NCBI GenBank assembly: GCA_947630575.1
Contig: CANRIB010000011.1
Location: forward strand, 1 to 32,628
Reading direction: 5' to 3'
Length of the DNA stretch: 32,628 bases
Source of the DNA: an uncultured Bacilli bacterium
GTDB taxonomy: Bacteria; Bacillota_I; Bacilli_A; RF39; UBA660
Positions within the stretch are counted from its first letter, which is position 1, and every line of letters starts with the position of its first letter. A model generated the notes under the pieces. It made no database searches. It saw only the letters and a program-made list of their open reading frames with translations, and was not told the origin of the DNA. Of the stretch, positions 9,329-18,395 are shown one piece after another. The translations under genes were made by a program, and so were the position numbers.

Positions 9329-9958
9329 ATGAAACAAAGAAAACTTCGAGGATATGTTTTACCAGCTTTGTATGTAATTATTTTAATGGTGGTATTTGGA
9401 ACAGTTAGTTTAATTAGTACTTTACTTAAAAGTAATCCTAATTATTTATATTCGATAGGAATACTTAATAATAATACTGTACCGGTTGTAGATGTAGAAG
9501 GAGAAGTTCCAAGTGTTATTAATAAGCCTTATATTGGGGATAATGTAGAGGTAGCAAGTAATTTTTATGATATTAAAAGTGATGCTAGTTTACAAGAAAA
9601 AGCTTTAATATATTACCAAAATACTTATATGAAAAATACAGGAGTTTTATATACAAGTAAAAATAATTTTGATGTAGTGATGGTACTTGATGGTAAAATA
9701 ACAAATATTAAAGAAGACGATATTTTGGGTAAAGTTGTTGAAGTAGAGAATAATACAGATTTAAAAACTATTTATTATAGTTTGGATAATATTCAGGTTA
9801 AAGTTGGAGATACAATTGGACAGGGAGAAATAATTGGTAAAAGTGGTGCTAATAAAATAAGTGAGTTAGATAATAATTTATTATTTGAAGTTTATTATAA
9901 GGGAACTTTAATAAATCCTGAAGAATTTTATAAAATGAATACTAATATGTTTAATTAG
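9329..9958 (+). CDS. spoIIQ: SpoIIQ-like membrane protein with degenerate LytM/M23 domain
   Basis: Single N-terminal TM; V.VGD.IGQGEIIGKSG...LLFEVYYKGTLINPEEF resembles the M23 fold; adjacent to spoIID. Confidence 0.7.
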   Translation: MKQRKLRGYVLPALYVIILMVVFGTVSLISTLLKSNPNYLYSIGILNNNTVPVVDVEGEVPSVINKPYIGDNVEVASNFYDIKSDASLQEKALIYYQNTYMKNTGVLYTSKNNFDVVMVLDGKITNIKEDDILGKVVEVENNTDLKTIYYSLDNIQVKVGDTIGQGEIIGKSGANKISELDNNLLFEVYYKGTLINPEEFYKMNTNMFN

Positions 9959-9963
9959 TTTAT

Positions 9964-9985
9964 CCTCCTAAATAGGAGGCTTTTT
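9964..9985 (+). terminator. Rho-independent terminator
   Basis: CCTCCTAAATAGGAGG hairpin followed by CTTTTT. Confidence 0.8.
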
Positions 9986-10040
9986 ATTGGGTTAAAATAT
10001 TGAATTTAGAGCATAATATTATTGGATGGAGCTGAAATAA

Positions 10041-10586
10041 ATGATTCTTTATATAGTAGATAATAAAATTAATGTTATATATAAAAATAAAGTTATTATT
10101 AATAGTTTTACAAGTATTATAGATGGATATATTATACAAAAAGATAGGTTTATGAATGAGTTTTTAAATATGATAAAAAAAGAGAAGATTAAAGGTAAAT
10201 TATTAGGAGATAAGTTAACTATTTTAAAAGAGTCTTATTATAGTATTAGTGATTTAGCTTTTTTGGAAAGTATTTTTTCAGATTTGGGTTTTATTAAAAT
10301 AGAATTTAGAAAGATAAATGATTTTTTTGATAGAGAAGCAACATATATTGAGATTAATAAAAATTATATGATAATAAATTTAGATAAAGGGTTATATTTA
10401 GATTTATATTATTATAAAGATATACCTAGAATTATAGAATATTTTAAGTATTTTATGGCTAAAGATATTATTTTATTTGGAACTAATAAGAATATACCAA
10501 ATATTAAAATTAAGGGGTTTAATGTGTATTTTATGGATAATAGAGATACATATATTGTAGATTGTTTACTCAAAGTAAAAAAATAG
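10041..10586 (+). CDS. Hypothetical protein, possibly a degenerate actin-like (ASKHA) protein
   Basis: Clean 181-aa ORF; position after spoIID-spoIIQ is where mreB/mbl often lies; no motif is decisive. Confidence 0.5.
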   Translation: MILYIVDNKINVIYKNKVIINSFTSIIDGYIIQKDRFMNEFLNMIKKEKIKGKLLGDKLTILKESYYSISDLAFLESIFSDLGFIKIEFRKINDFFDREATYIEINKNYMIINLDKGLYLDLYYYKDIPRIIEYFKYFMAKDIILFGTNKNIPNIKIKGFNVYFMDNRDTYIVDCLLKVKK

Positions 10587-10608
10587 TAAGTGAGACATCA
10601 TATTTCTT

Positions 10609-10637
10609 TTGACTTTAGAACAAGTTTATATTATAAT
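10609..10637 (+). promoter_or_regulatory. Sigma-A promoter of the agrA/agrC-like operon
   Basis: TTGACT - 17 nt - TATAAT, ~35 nt upstream of ATG 10672. Confidence 0.7.
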
Positions 10638-10671
10638 TACTTGTAGTAAACTTGTATGGAGTGATAAAAGG

Positions 10672-11373
10672 ATGGTAAAGTTTATTTTAGTAGACGATGA
10701 TAAAAATGAATTAGAGCATATTAAAAGCTTACTAAATGAAATTGTAGAAGATGATAAGGAAATTTGTTGTTTTTCGAAAGTTACCACAGAATTAAAGCAA
10801 GAAATACAAAATACAGATAGTAGAAAAGTATATGTACTTGATATTGAATTAGGTAATAGCAAAGTTAGTGGAATTAGTATTGCTAAACTTATTAGAGCGA
10901 TCGACTGGGAAAGTGAAATTATTTTTATTACAAATCATGATAAGATGTTTGAATCTGTTCATAGAAGTATTTATGAAGTTTTTGATTTTATTGAAAAATT
11001 TCATGATTTTGATAAGAGATTTAAGAAGGATATTTTAGCTATACTTGATAAAAATTTTGATAATAAAATGTTTAAATATCAATCTAATAATAATATAGAG
11101 CTAAGTATATATTATCGTAAAATTTTATATATTTATAGAGATACTGAAGAAAGAAAGCTAGTAATTGTAACAGATAATAATACTTATATTGTTAATATGA
11201 ATATTAAAGATATATTGTTGCAGTTAGATAAAAGATTTAAACAATGTCATAGATCTTGTATTGTTAATGTTAATAAAATAGAAAAATTGGATTTTAAAGA
11301 AGGCTATTTTGTGTTAGATAATGGTGAAAAAGTGTATATGCTTTCTAAGAAGTATCGTAAAGATTTGGAGTAG
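10672..11373 (+). CDS. LytTR-type response regulator, AgrA-like
   Basis: Receiver (FILVDDDKNE, VYVLDIELG) and LytTR tail (FKQCHRSCIVNVNKIEKLDFKEGYFVLDNGEKVYMLSKKYR); start moved to ATG 10672 with an AAAGG SD. Confidence 0.88.
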   Translation: MVKFILVDDDKNELEHIKSLLNEIVEDDKEICCFSKVTTELKQEIQNTDSRKVYVLDIELGNSKVSGISIAKLIRAIDWESEIIFITNHDKMFESVHRSIYEVFDFIEKFHDFDKRFKKDILAILDKNFDNKMFKYQSNNNIELSIYYRKILYIYRDTEERKLVIVTDNNTYIVNMNIKDILLQLDKRFKQCHRSCIVNVNKIEKLDFKEGYFVLDNGEKVYMLSKKYRKDLE

Positions 11374-11377
11374 AAAT

Positions 11378-12637
11378 ATGAGTTTTGAAGTATTGATAGA
11401 TTTTATATCTTGTTTAATTTCTACTTTTGGTATAGCGTATTTTTTCTGTAAGATATCTAATACAAAAATTGTATATAAAAGATGGAAGGCAATTGCTTTT
11501 ATTATAATGTCAGTAATTACTACTTGTTTGCAAAGTGATGCTTTTAAAATTTTAAATTTTATGGCTTATTTCTTATTTTATCCTATGTATTTTAAGATAA
11601 TTTCAAAATTACCTTTTAAAAAAATATGGATATATACTGTACTGATATGGGTGGCTAGTGCTACTTTCGATTCTTTCTTTATGCTTTTAGTAACAATTAT
11701 TTTTTGGTTGTTTAATTTAAAACTAAATATGTCATTTTTTATTATTTTGGCAACTCTATTTTTAAATATTATTTATGTTTATGTTGGTAATTCCGCGAAA
11801 ATAAAAAAGATAGTTATAAAGTTAGTTGATTTTTTTAATAATGTTGTTTTTATGGATTTTGTAATTATTATATTTATTTTATTTTTAGTATTTACTTGTT
11901 ATGTTTTATTTATAAATTTACGTAATATAAAGATTTCATTGACATTATCGTTTATAATTATTTTATCTATATTTCTTTTTGTAACAATTTTGAATTACAA
12001 ACTTAGTAATTATGAAATGAAAGTTTTTTTAAAAAATTTAAAAGTTAATAATGATTTATATATTAAATCTCAGGATGAGTTTAGAATTTTTAGACATAAT
12101 TTAGTTAGTGAATTAAATTCAATTAAAAGTGTTTCTAATAAAAAATCGTCAATGTTAATACAAGATGTAATTGAAAAATATAATACAAAATATAGTGCTT
12201 CTATTATTGTTCAGCAATTGCCTTATGGATTAAATGGTATTATTTATGAAAAAATTTTTCCATATCAAAATGATATTAAATTTGATATTGAAAATAATGT
12301 TAAGGATGATTTATTTGATTTATTGAAACCTAAGAAATATAATTTGTTGGTTGAAAAATTGGGATTAATGATGGATAATGCAATAGAAGCATGTTTAAGT
12401 TCTGAAAAAAGGGATTTAAAATTGGAGATTAACATCAATAATGGTGTTATTAATATTAAAATTATTAATACGTTTAAAGGTAGCTTAAATATTGATAAAT
12501 TAGGTAATAAAAATTATACTACTAAAGAAAATGGCAATGGATTAGGTTTGTTTTCAATTCTTTTAACTAAAAACATTAAGTTAGATATTAAAATAATTGA
12601 AGATATGTTTATAAGTTCTATAAGCCTTAAATTATAA
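11378..12637 (+). CDS. GHKL sensor histidine kinase, AgrC-like
   Basis: Multiple TM helices; FRHNLVSELNSIK; C-terminal GLMMDNAIEACLSS...ENGNGLGLFSI; start moved to ATG 11378. Confidence 0.85.
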   Translation: MSFEVLIDFISCLISTFGIAYFFCKISNTKIVYKRWKAIAFIIMSVITTCLQSDAFKILNFMAYFLFYPMYFKIISKLPFKKIWIYTVLIWVASATFDSFFMLLVTIIFWLFNLKLNMSFFIILATLFLNIIYVYVGNSAKIKKIVIKLVDFFNNVVFMDFVIIIFILFLVFTCYVLFINLRNIKISLTLSFIIILSIFLFVTILNYKLSNYEMKVFLKNLKVNNDLYIKSQDEFRIFRHNLVSELNSIKSVSNKKSSMLIQDVIEKYNTKYSASIIVQQLPYGLNGIIYEKIFPYQNDIKFDIENNVKDDLFDLLKPKKYNLLVEKLGLMMDNAIEACLSSEKRDLKLEININNGVINIKIINTFKGSLNIDKLGNKNYTTKENGNGLGLFSILLTKNIKLDIKIIEDMFISSISLKL

Positions 12638-12651
12638 AGATTATTTATTAG

Positions 12652-12684
12652 CAAATAAGTTATAAAATATGCTTATTTGTTTTT
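12652..12684 (+). terminator. Terminator of the agrC-like gene
   Basis: CAAATAAG ... CTTATTTG followed by TTTTT. Confidence 0.6.
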
Positions 12685-12710
12685 AAATACTACTTTTTAT
12701 TAAAATAAAA

Positions 12711-12746
12711 AGACTGTTTTCCAAATTTAAAATTTGTAAACAGTCT
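12711..12746 (-). terminator. Terminator of the agrB-agrD transcript
   Basis: AGACTGTTT ... AAACAGTCT perfect 9-bp stem; minus strand continues into TTTTTATTTTAAT. Confidence 0.7.
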
Positions 12747-12776
12747 AGGTTTAATCATATGATTAACTTATAATAA

Positions 12777-12893
12777 TTATCTTAATTCTTCTGGGCAAGT
12801 TGGTTCATCAAAAACAAAGTATGGTGTTCTAGCGTCTCCATTACTTGCAGATAAAGATGCTCCTGCAAGAGCATTTGCAATCATTTCTAACAT
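12777..12893 (-). CDS. AgrD-like autoinducing peptide precursor (38 aa), not in the ORF track
   Basis: MLEMIANALAGASLSASNGDARTPYFVFDEPTCPEELR; SD AAAGGAGGT just upstream; directly downstream of agrB; tail DEPTCPEEL resembles AgrD DExxxPxEL recognition tails. Confidence 0.75.
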   Translation of the reverse strand: MLEMIANALAGASLSASNGDARTPYFVFDEPTCPEELR

Positions 12894-12952
12894 TTTTCTA
12901 CCTCCTTTACTCTTTATTGTTTAAATATATATTAATATTATTTAAACCTCAA

Positions 12953-13543
12953 TTAAATTTTTTTGTAATTGTTATAAGGTGTTTTATTTAGAAAATAAAA
13001 AATTGGATTTATTAGTATTGATGTTTGTAGTATGCTTATGCTTGTAATATTTATTAATAAATTATTGTTTGTTAAATATATTATTAAGAAATATATTAGC
13101 CATATTATTAAAGATTTACATTTAAGACTTATTCGTTCATTTTTTCTTATTAATGGTCTTTTGGGTGTATCAGCAGGTGCAAATAAAATTATTGAGAATA
13201 GTCCAATTAGCATTAAGATAAATGCTATGTTTTTTGAAAATGAGTAATATTTTATTATTAATGGTAGCCCTATGTAAGTAATAATTGTAAATATCCAACA
13301 TGAAATGTTATTTTTTGCATGAAATCCAAAACTGACACTTCTTATTATTGCGTAAAAAAACATTAATAATATGGTTTCTAACAAAGTTTTAAATATTAAT
13401 GATAGTATTAAAACAGTTGAAACTTTAGTGATTAAACTATATATTCCTTCTAAGCCGTATTTTAATCGCATATTTTTAACATCGTTACATTCTTGATATT
13501 TATTTATGAATGCAAGCGAATTATTTACAAATTTTTCTTTCAT
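12953..13543 (-). CDS. agrB: AgrB-family peptide-processing membrane protease
   Basis: RSVSFGFHAKNNISCW (catalytic His/Cys context), APADTPKRPL, multiple TM helices. Confidence 0.88.
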   Translation of the reverse strand: MKEKFVNNSLAFINKYQECNDVKNMRLKYGLEGIYSLITKVSTVLILSLIFKTLLETILLMFFYAIIRSVSFGFHAKNNISCWIFTIITYIGLPLIIKYYSFSKNIAFILMLIGLFSIILFAPADTPKRPLIRKNERISLKCKSLIIWLIYFLIIYLTNNNLLINITSISILQTSILINPIFYFLNKTPYNNYKKI

Positions 13544-13780
13544 TTCATTTTAAACTTCCTCACAACAAAAAGAGTATAACTTATTTTAAAAATTATTTAT
13601 ATATTCTTTACTTAAAGTTGCAGTATTTTGGTTTAAAATTATATTTATGAGTTTAGAGTTTTAGATATGATAAATTTTAAACATTAAAGTACAGTTTTTA
13701 GACAATGATATTTAATTTTAAATTTAAATGTGGTATCTTTGGGATGACTTGATATTAAAGAGAAGTTTTTTCTTGCAAAT

Positions 13781-13789
13781 TTTGTCGAA
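13781..13789 (+). promoter_or_regulatory. 0A-box-like site TTTGTCGAA upstream of the cold-shock gene
   Basis: Exact TTTGTCRAA match 70 nt upstream of ATG 13859. Confidence 0.35.
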
Positions 13790-13858
13790 CGATTTTTATT
13801 GAGTTGGGGGTAGCTTGTATGTTATTTTTAATACGGAGGTAGAAAGGCGAGGTGTGAT

Positions 13859-14071
13859 ATGCAAGGCAAAGTTAAGTGGTTCAATAACGAAAAAGGTTAC
13901 GGATTTATTGAATATGAAGATTTAGAAGACATCTTTGTTCATTATTCGGCTATTGTTAAAGAAGGATACAAGACTTTAAAAGAAGGGGCAATTGTAGACT
14001 TCAAGCTTATTGAAACATCTAAAGGTTTACAAGCAGTTGATGTTTGTGAAAAAGAACTTACTACTATTTAA
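13859..14071 (+). CDS. Cold-shock protein, CspA family
   Basis: GKVKWFNNEKGYGFIEYEDLEDIFVHYSAI. Confidence 0.95.
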   Translation: MQGKVKWFNNEKGYGFIEYEDLEDIFVHYSAIVKEGYKTLKEGAIVDFKLIETSKGLQAVDVCEKELTTI

Positions 14072-14129
14072 TTAGTAGTTTGTTTTTTTCTTTATTCATG
14101 ATATAATTAACTAAAGGTTAGGTGATTTT

Positions 14130-14663
14130 ATGGAGCTCCAAATAAGAGGAGATAAGATAACTGTTACAAAAGCAATTAAAGATTATGTAACAGAAAAGAT
14201 GGGTAGACTAGATAAGTACTTTGATTCAGATAAAAAGATTGTTGCTCAAGTTATTATTAGAGTAAAAAATAAGGAACAAAAAGTAGAAGTTACAGTACCT
14301 ACTAATAAGTTTACTTTAAGAGCAGAAGAAACACATACGGATTTATATGCGGCGATTGATTTAGTTATTGATAAGTTAGAAAGACAAATTCGCAAGAATA
14401 AAACTAAATTAGATACTAAATATAAAAATTTAATTCAGCTTGATATTAATACTAATTTTGAAGTTGATGAAAATGAAGAAGAAGATAGTCGTATTGTTAA
14501 GAGAAAAACAATTGATAGTAAGCCGATGGATGAAGAAGAAGCTATACTTCAAATGGAATTATTAAATCATGATTTCTTTGTTTTTAAAAATGTTGATGAA
14601 GAATGTGTTTCCGTAATGTATAAAAGACGTGATGGCAATTTTGGAATTATTAATGTGAAATAA
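14130..14663 (+). CDS. hpf: Ribosome hibernation promoting factor, long form
   Basis: N-terminal HPF/YfiA domain and C-terminal extension KPMDEEEAILQMELLNHDFFVFKN. Confidence 0.93.
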   Translation: MELQIRGDKITVTKAIKDYVTEKMGRLDKYFDSDKKIVAQVIIRVKNKEQKVEVTVPTNKFTLRAEETHTDLYAAIDLVIDKLERQIRKNKTKLDTKYKNLIQLDINTNFEVDENEEEDSRIVKRKTIDSKPMDEEEAILQMELLNHDFFVFKNVDEECVSVMYKRRDGNFGIINVK

Positions 14664-14795
14664 TGGCTAGAAAATAGTCATTTTTCTTTTAGTTATAGAA
14701 ATATGTAAAATGGTGTATATTTTCATTATTTATTGATTTTGTGATTGCTTTAAGATTTTATTTATGATTTAATGATATTGAAAGTAGATGGTTTT

Positions 14796-15677
14796 ATGAA
14801 AAATGGAGAAAGAATAGTGTATATAGTAACGATTGTTATTTTATTGATAATTATTGCAGGAGGGGCTACTTATATTGTTATGATGAATAAAAGTCATGAT
14901 GATATTGTAGATAAAGATGATGATAAAGATATTGATGATAATCGTGATTCAAATGTTTCTTTAGATGATCAAATTAAGTTTCTTAAAACAAATGTTATTG
15001 GAAATAGAATTGTTCAGGAATATGAAATTAAGTTAAATGGAAAAACTAATAAATTAAAAGTGGATTATTTATATTCTACTGATGATGATATAGAAATAGT
15101 TGAAGGAAGGTTTAATGATAATGTTTTATATTTAGATGAAGAGAATATGTATGATGAAGATGGTGAATTAGATATTAATAAAGATGAAATGTTTAGTTCT
15201 AAAAATTTAAGAGAAGAATTTAATAAAGATAACTTTAGAATAATTAAAGGGGAAGATAATAAAAGTTATTTATTAATTATGACAGAAGAAGATGTTTTAA
15301 GTCATTTGTTAATTTTAAATGATGATTTAGAGATTATTAATAAAAGTTTTAATAATTATGGAGTTGAAGCTCAAGAAGATGATAATAAATATGGAATGAT
15401 TATTTTAGGTTATAATAATTGGAAGATAGAAAATAGTAATAAATGGGTTAAATATGATGATCAATTTGATTTATGTGATAATGATGATATGTGTTATCCT
15501 CATTTGAAAATAGAAGATAATAAGATATATTATTTATATCCTGTTTTAAAAAGTGATTTTGAAGAAGGAGATTATGGTTATTTAGAAGAAAGAGTATATA
15601 CAATTAAAGATAATGAAATTCATTATGAAATAATTGATAAAAATAAAATTATTGATGCGAGTGGACAATTACCATAG
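14796..15677 (+). CDS. Hypothetical membrane-anchored acidic protein
   Basis: N-terminal TM (IVYIVTIVILLIIIAGGATYIVM) then Asp/Glu-rich ectodomain; no recognised family. Confidence 0.7.
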   Translation: MKNGERIVYIVTIVILLIIIAGGATYIVMMNKSHDDIVDKDDDKDIDDNRDSNVSLDDQIKFLKTNVIGNRIVQEYEIKLNGKTNKLKVDYLYSTDDDIEIVEGRFNDNVLYLDEENMYDEDGELDINKDEMFSSKNLREEFNKDNFRIIKGEDNKSYLLIMTEEDVLSHLLILNDDLEIINKSFNNYGVEAQEDDNKYGMIILGYNNWKIENSNKWVKYDDQFDLCDNDDMCYPHLKIEDNKIYYLYPVLKSDFEEGDYGYLEERVYTIKDNEIHYEIIDKNKIIDASGQLP

Positions 15678-15781
15678 ACTGTAAATAGTCCTTTTTTTAA
15701 TTTTTATAGGGTGATGATGCTAAAATTATTTGTACTGGAATAAAAGATATGATATAATCTTTGTTATGGAAGGTGAAATAC

Positions 15782-18265
15782 ATGGGATTTTTACGTAAAA
15801 TTTTTGATACCGAATATAAAGAATTAAAAAAATTTGAAAAGATTGCTGATCAGATAGTTGCTTTAGATGAAGAAATGACTAAATTATCAGATGATGAATT
15901 AAAAGCTAAGACCGAAGAGTTTAAAGCTAGATTAGATAAGGGAGAGTCTTTAGATGATTTAATTGTACCAGCTTTTGCAGTAGCAAGAGAAGCGGCTTTT
16001 AGAGTTATTGGGGAAAAGCCTTATTATGTGCAAATATTGGGTGGTTTAGCGATTCATTTTGGTAATATTGCCGAAATGAAAACTGGTGAAGGTAAAACTT
16101 TAACAGAAACTATGCCAACATATTTAAATGCTTTAACAGGGCTTGGAGTACATGTTGTTACGGCTAATGAATTCTTAGCAAAACGTGACTCTGAGTGGAT
16201 GGGAAATATTTATCGTTTTTTAGGATTAACGGTTGGTCTTAATATGCGAGAAATGTCACCAAAAGAAAAACAAGACGCTTATAATTGTGATATTTTATAT
16301 TCAACTAATAATGAAATTGGTTTTGATTACTTGAGAGATAATATGGTTGTACAAAAAGAAGGTAGAGTACAAAGACCACTTAATTTTTGTATTGTGGATG
16401 AAGTAGATTCAATTTTAATTGATGAAGCAAGAACACCACTTATTATTTCGGGAGGAAGATTTAATTCTAATAATTTATATATAGATGCAGATAGAGCAGT
16501 TAAAAGACTTAAAGAAGAAGAGGATTATGTTGTAGATGCTAAGACTAAAAGTGTTTCTTTAACAGAAGAAGGTAGTAGAAAAGTTGAAGGAATATTCAAT
16601 TTAAAGAATTTATATGATTTAGATAATACAGCATTAGTTCATCATTTAAATCAAGCTTTAAAGGCTAATTATGGATTTAAAAAAGATGTTGATTATGTGG
16701 TACAAGATGATGAAGTAATAATTGTTGATCAATTTACAGGAAGACTTATGCATGGTAGACAATTTAGTGAAGGATTACATCAAGCTATTGAAGCTAAAGA
16801 AGGTGTAACAATTAATACAGAAACTAAGACTATGGCTACGATTACATTTCAAAATTTGTTTAGAATGTATAATAAATTATCAGGTATGACTGGTACAGCG
16901 AAAACCGAAGAAGAAGAATTTAGAAATATATATAATATGTATGTTATAGAAATACCTACTAATAAGCCGGTTATTAGAGAAGATTTAGCAGACCTTGTTT
17001 ATGCGACAAGTAAAGCAAAATATAAAGCAATTGTTAATACAGTAAAAGAAATAAATGCAACGGGTAGACCAATTTTGATTGGTACTATTAGTGTAGAAGC
17101 AAATGAATATTTAAGTAGTTTACTTACTAAAGCAGGGCTTAAACATGAAGTATTAAATGCAAAGAATCATGAGAGAGAGGCTGAGATTATTGCTCATGCT
17201 GGAGAAAAGAATGCAATAACTTTAGCTACTAATATGGCTGGTCGTGGAACCGATATTAAGCTTGGCGAAGGAGTTAAAGAATTAGGTGGTTTATGTGTTA
17301 TTGGAACAGAACGTCATGAATCTCGTCGTATAGATAATCAGTTAAGAGGTCGTGCTGGTCGTCAAGGGGACCCTGGAATGAGCCAATTCTTTGTTTCTTT
17401 TGAAGATGATTTAATGCGTCGTTTTGGAACAGATAGAATTAAGGGTATGCTTGAGAATTTAGGTATGGATGATCAAGCAATTAGAAGTAAGACTTTAACT
17501 CGTTCAATTGAATCAGCCCAAAAGAAAGTTGAAGGAAATAACTATGATATAAGAAAGAGTTTACTTGATTATGATAATGTTTTAAATGAACAAAGAGAAA
17601 TAATTTATGCTAGACGTAATGAAGTTTTAGATATGGATTCAATACATGAAAGAGTACTTGAAACATTTAAAAATGTTATTGCGGATATTTGTGAAGCTCA
17701 TTTAGCACCTGAAAATTATTTAACTGAATCAGATAAAGATGAAATAGTAGAATATGTTAATAATAATTTCTTAAAGAAGACAGATTTAAAATTTGTTGAT
17801 GTTAAAGATTTAAGTGATGAAGATACAGTTAAATTTATTCAAGATTTAGTAATTAAAGATTATGAAGAAAAGATTAAAGATGTTCCGGTTAGTGATGATT
17901 TTGAAAAGGCAATAACTCTTAGAGTAATTGATTCTAATTGGGTTGATCATATGTCGGCGATGGAACATTTAAAAGAAGGTATTGGGCTTAGAGGATATGG
18001 ACAAGTTAATCCAGTTCAAGCTTATACAATGGAAGGGTTCCAATTATTTGAAGAATTTTTAACAAGAATTGATAATCAAATTGCAACATTTTTACTTAAT
18101 GCGGAGATTAGACAAAATATTGAGAGAAAACAAACTTTAGAAGGTCATGCGAATGATGGTAAAGAAAAAGAGAAGGCTGCTCCTAAAAGAGTAAATAAAG
18201 TTGGTAGAAATGATCCGTGTCCTTGTGGCAGTGGTAAAAAGTATAAAAATTGTTGTGGAAAGTAG
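15782..18265 (+). CDS. secA: Preprotein translocase ATPase SecA
   Basis: MKTGEGKTL, DEVDSILIDEARTPLIISG, NMAGRGTDI, C-terminal SEC-C PCPCGSGKKYKNCCGK. Confidence 0.97.
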   Translation: MGFLRKIFDTEYKELKKFEKIADQIVALDEEMTKLSDDELKAKTEEFKARLDKGESLDDLIVPAFAVAREAAFRVIGEKPYYVQILGGLAIHFGNIAEMKTGEGKTLTETMPTYLNALTGLGVHVVTANEFLAKRDSEWMGNIYRFLGLTVGLNMREMSPKEKQDAYNCDILYSTNNEIGFDYLRDNMVVQKEGRVQRPLNFCIVDEVDSILIDEARTPLIISGGRFNSNNLYIDADRAVKRLKEEEDYVVDAKTKSVSLTEEGSRKVEGIFNLKNLYDLDNTALVHHLNQALKANYGFKKDVDYVVQDDEVIIVDQFTGRLMHGRQFSEGLHQAIEAKEGVTINTETKTMATITFQNLFRMYNKLSGMTGTAKTEEEEFRNIYNMYVIEIPTNKPVIREDLADLVYATSKAKYKAIVNTVKEINATGRPILIGTISVEANEYLSSLLTKAGLKHEVLNAKNHEREAEIIAHAGEKNAITLATNMAGRGTDIKLGEGVKELGGLCVIGTERHESRRIDNQLRGRAGRQGDPGMSQFFVSFEDDLMRRFGTDRIKGMLENLGMDDQAIRSKTLTRSIESAQKKVEGNNYDIRKSLLDYDNVLNEQREIIYARRNEVLDMDSIHERVLETFKNVIADICEAHLAPENYLTESDKDEIVEYVNNNFLKKTDLKFVDVKDLSDEDTVKFIQDLVIKDYEEKIKDVPVSDDFEKAITLRVIDSNWVDHMSAMEHLKEGIGLRGYGQVNPVQAYTMEGFQLFEEFLTRIDNQIATFLLNAEIRQNIERKQTLEGHANDGKEKEKAAPKRVNKVGRNDPCPCGSGKKYKNCCGK

Positions 18266-18395
18266 TAGGTTTTATAAGGGTTTGCGAAGATTTTATAAGT
18301 ATAAAAGTGAGCGAAAATTGCTAATATTTTAAAAAATGTTTGAAAAAAAATGAGTTTTTGTTATAATATAGAGTATAAAATTTAGGAGGTAAACA

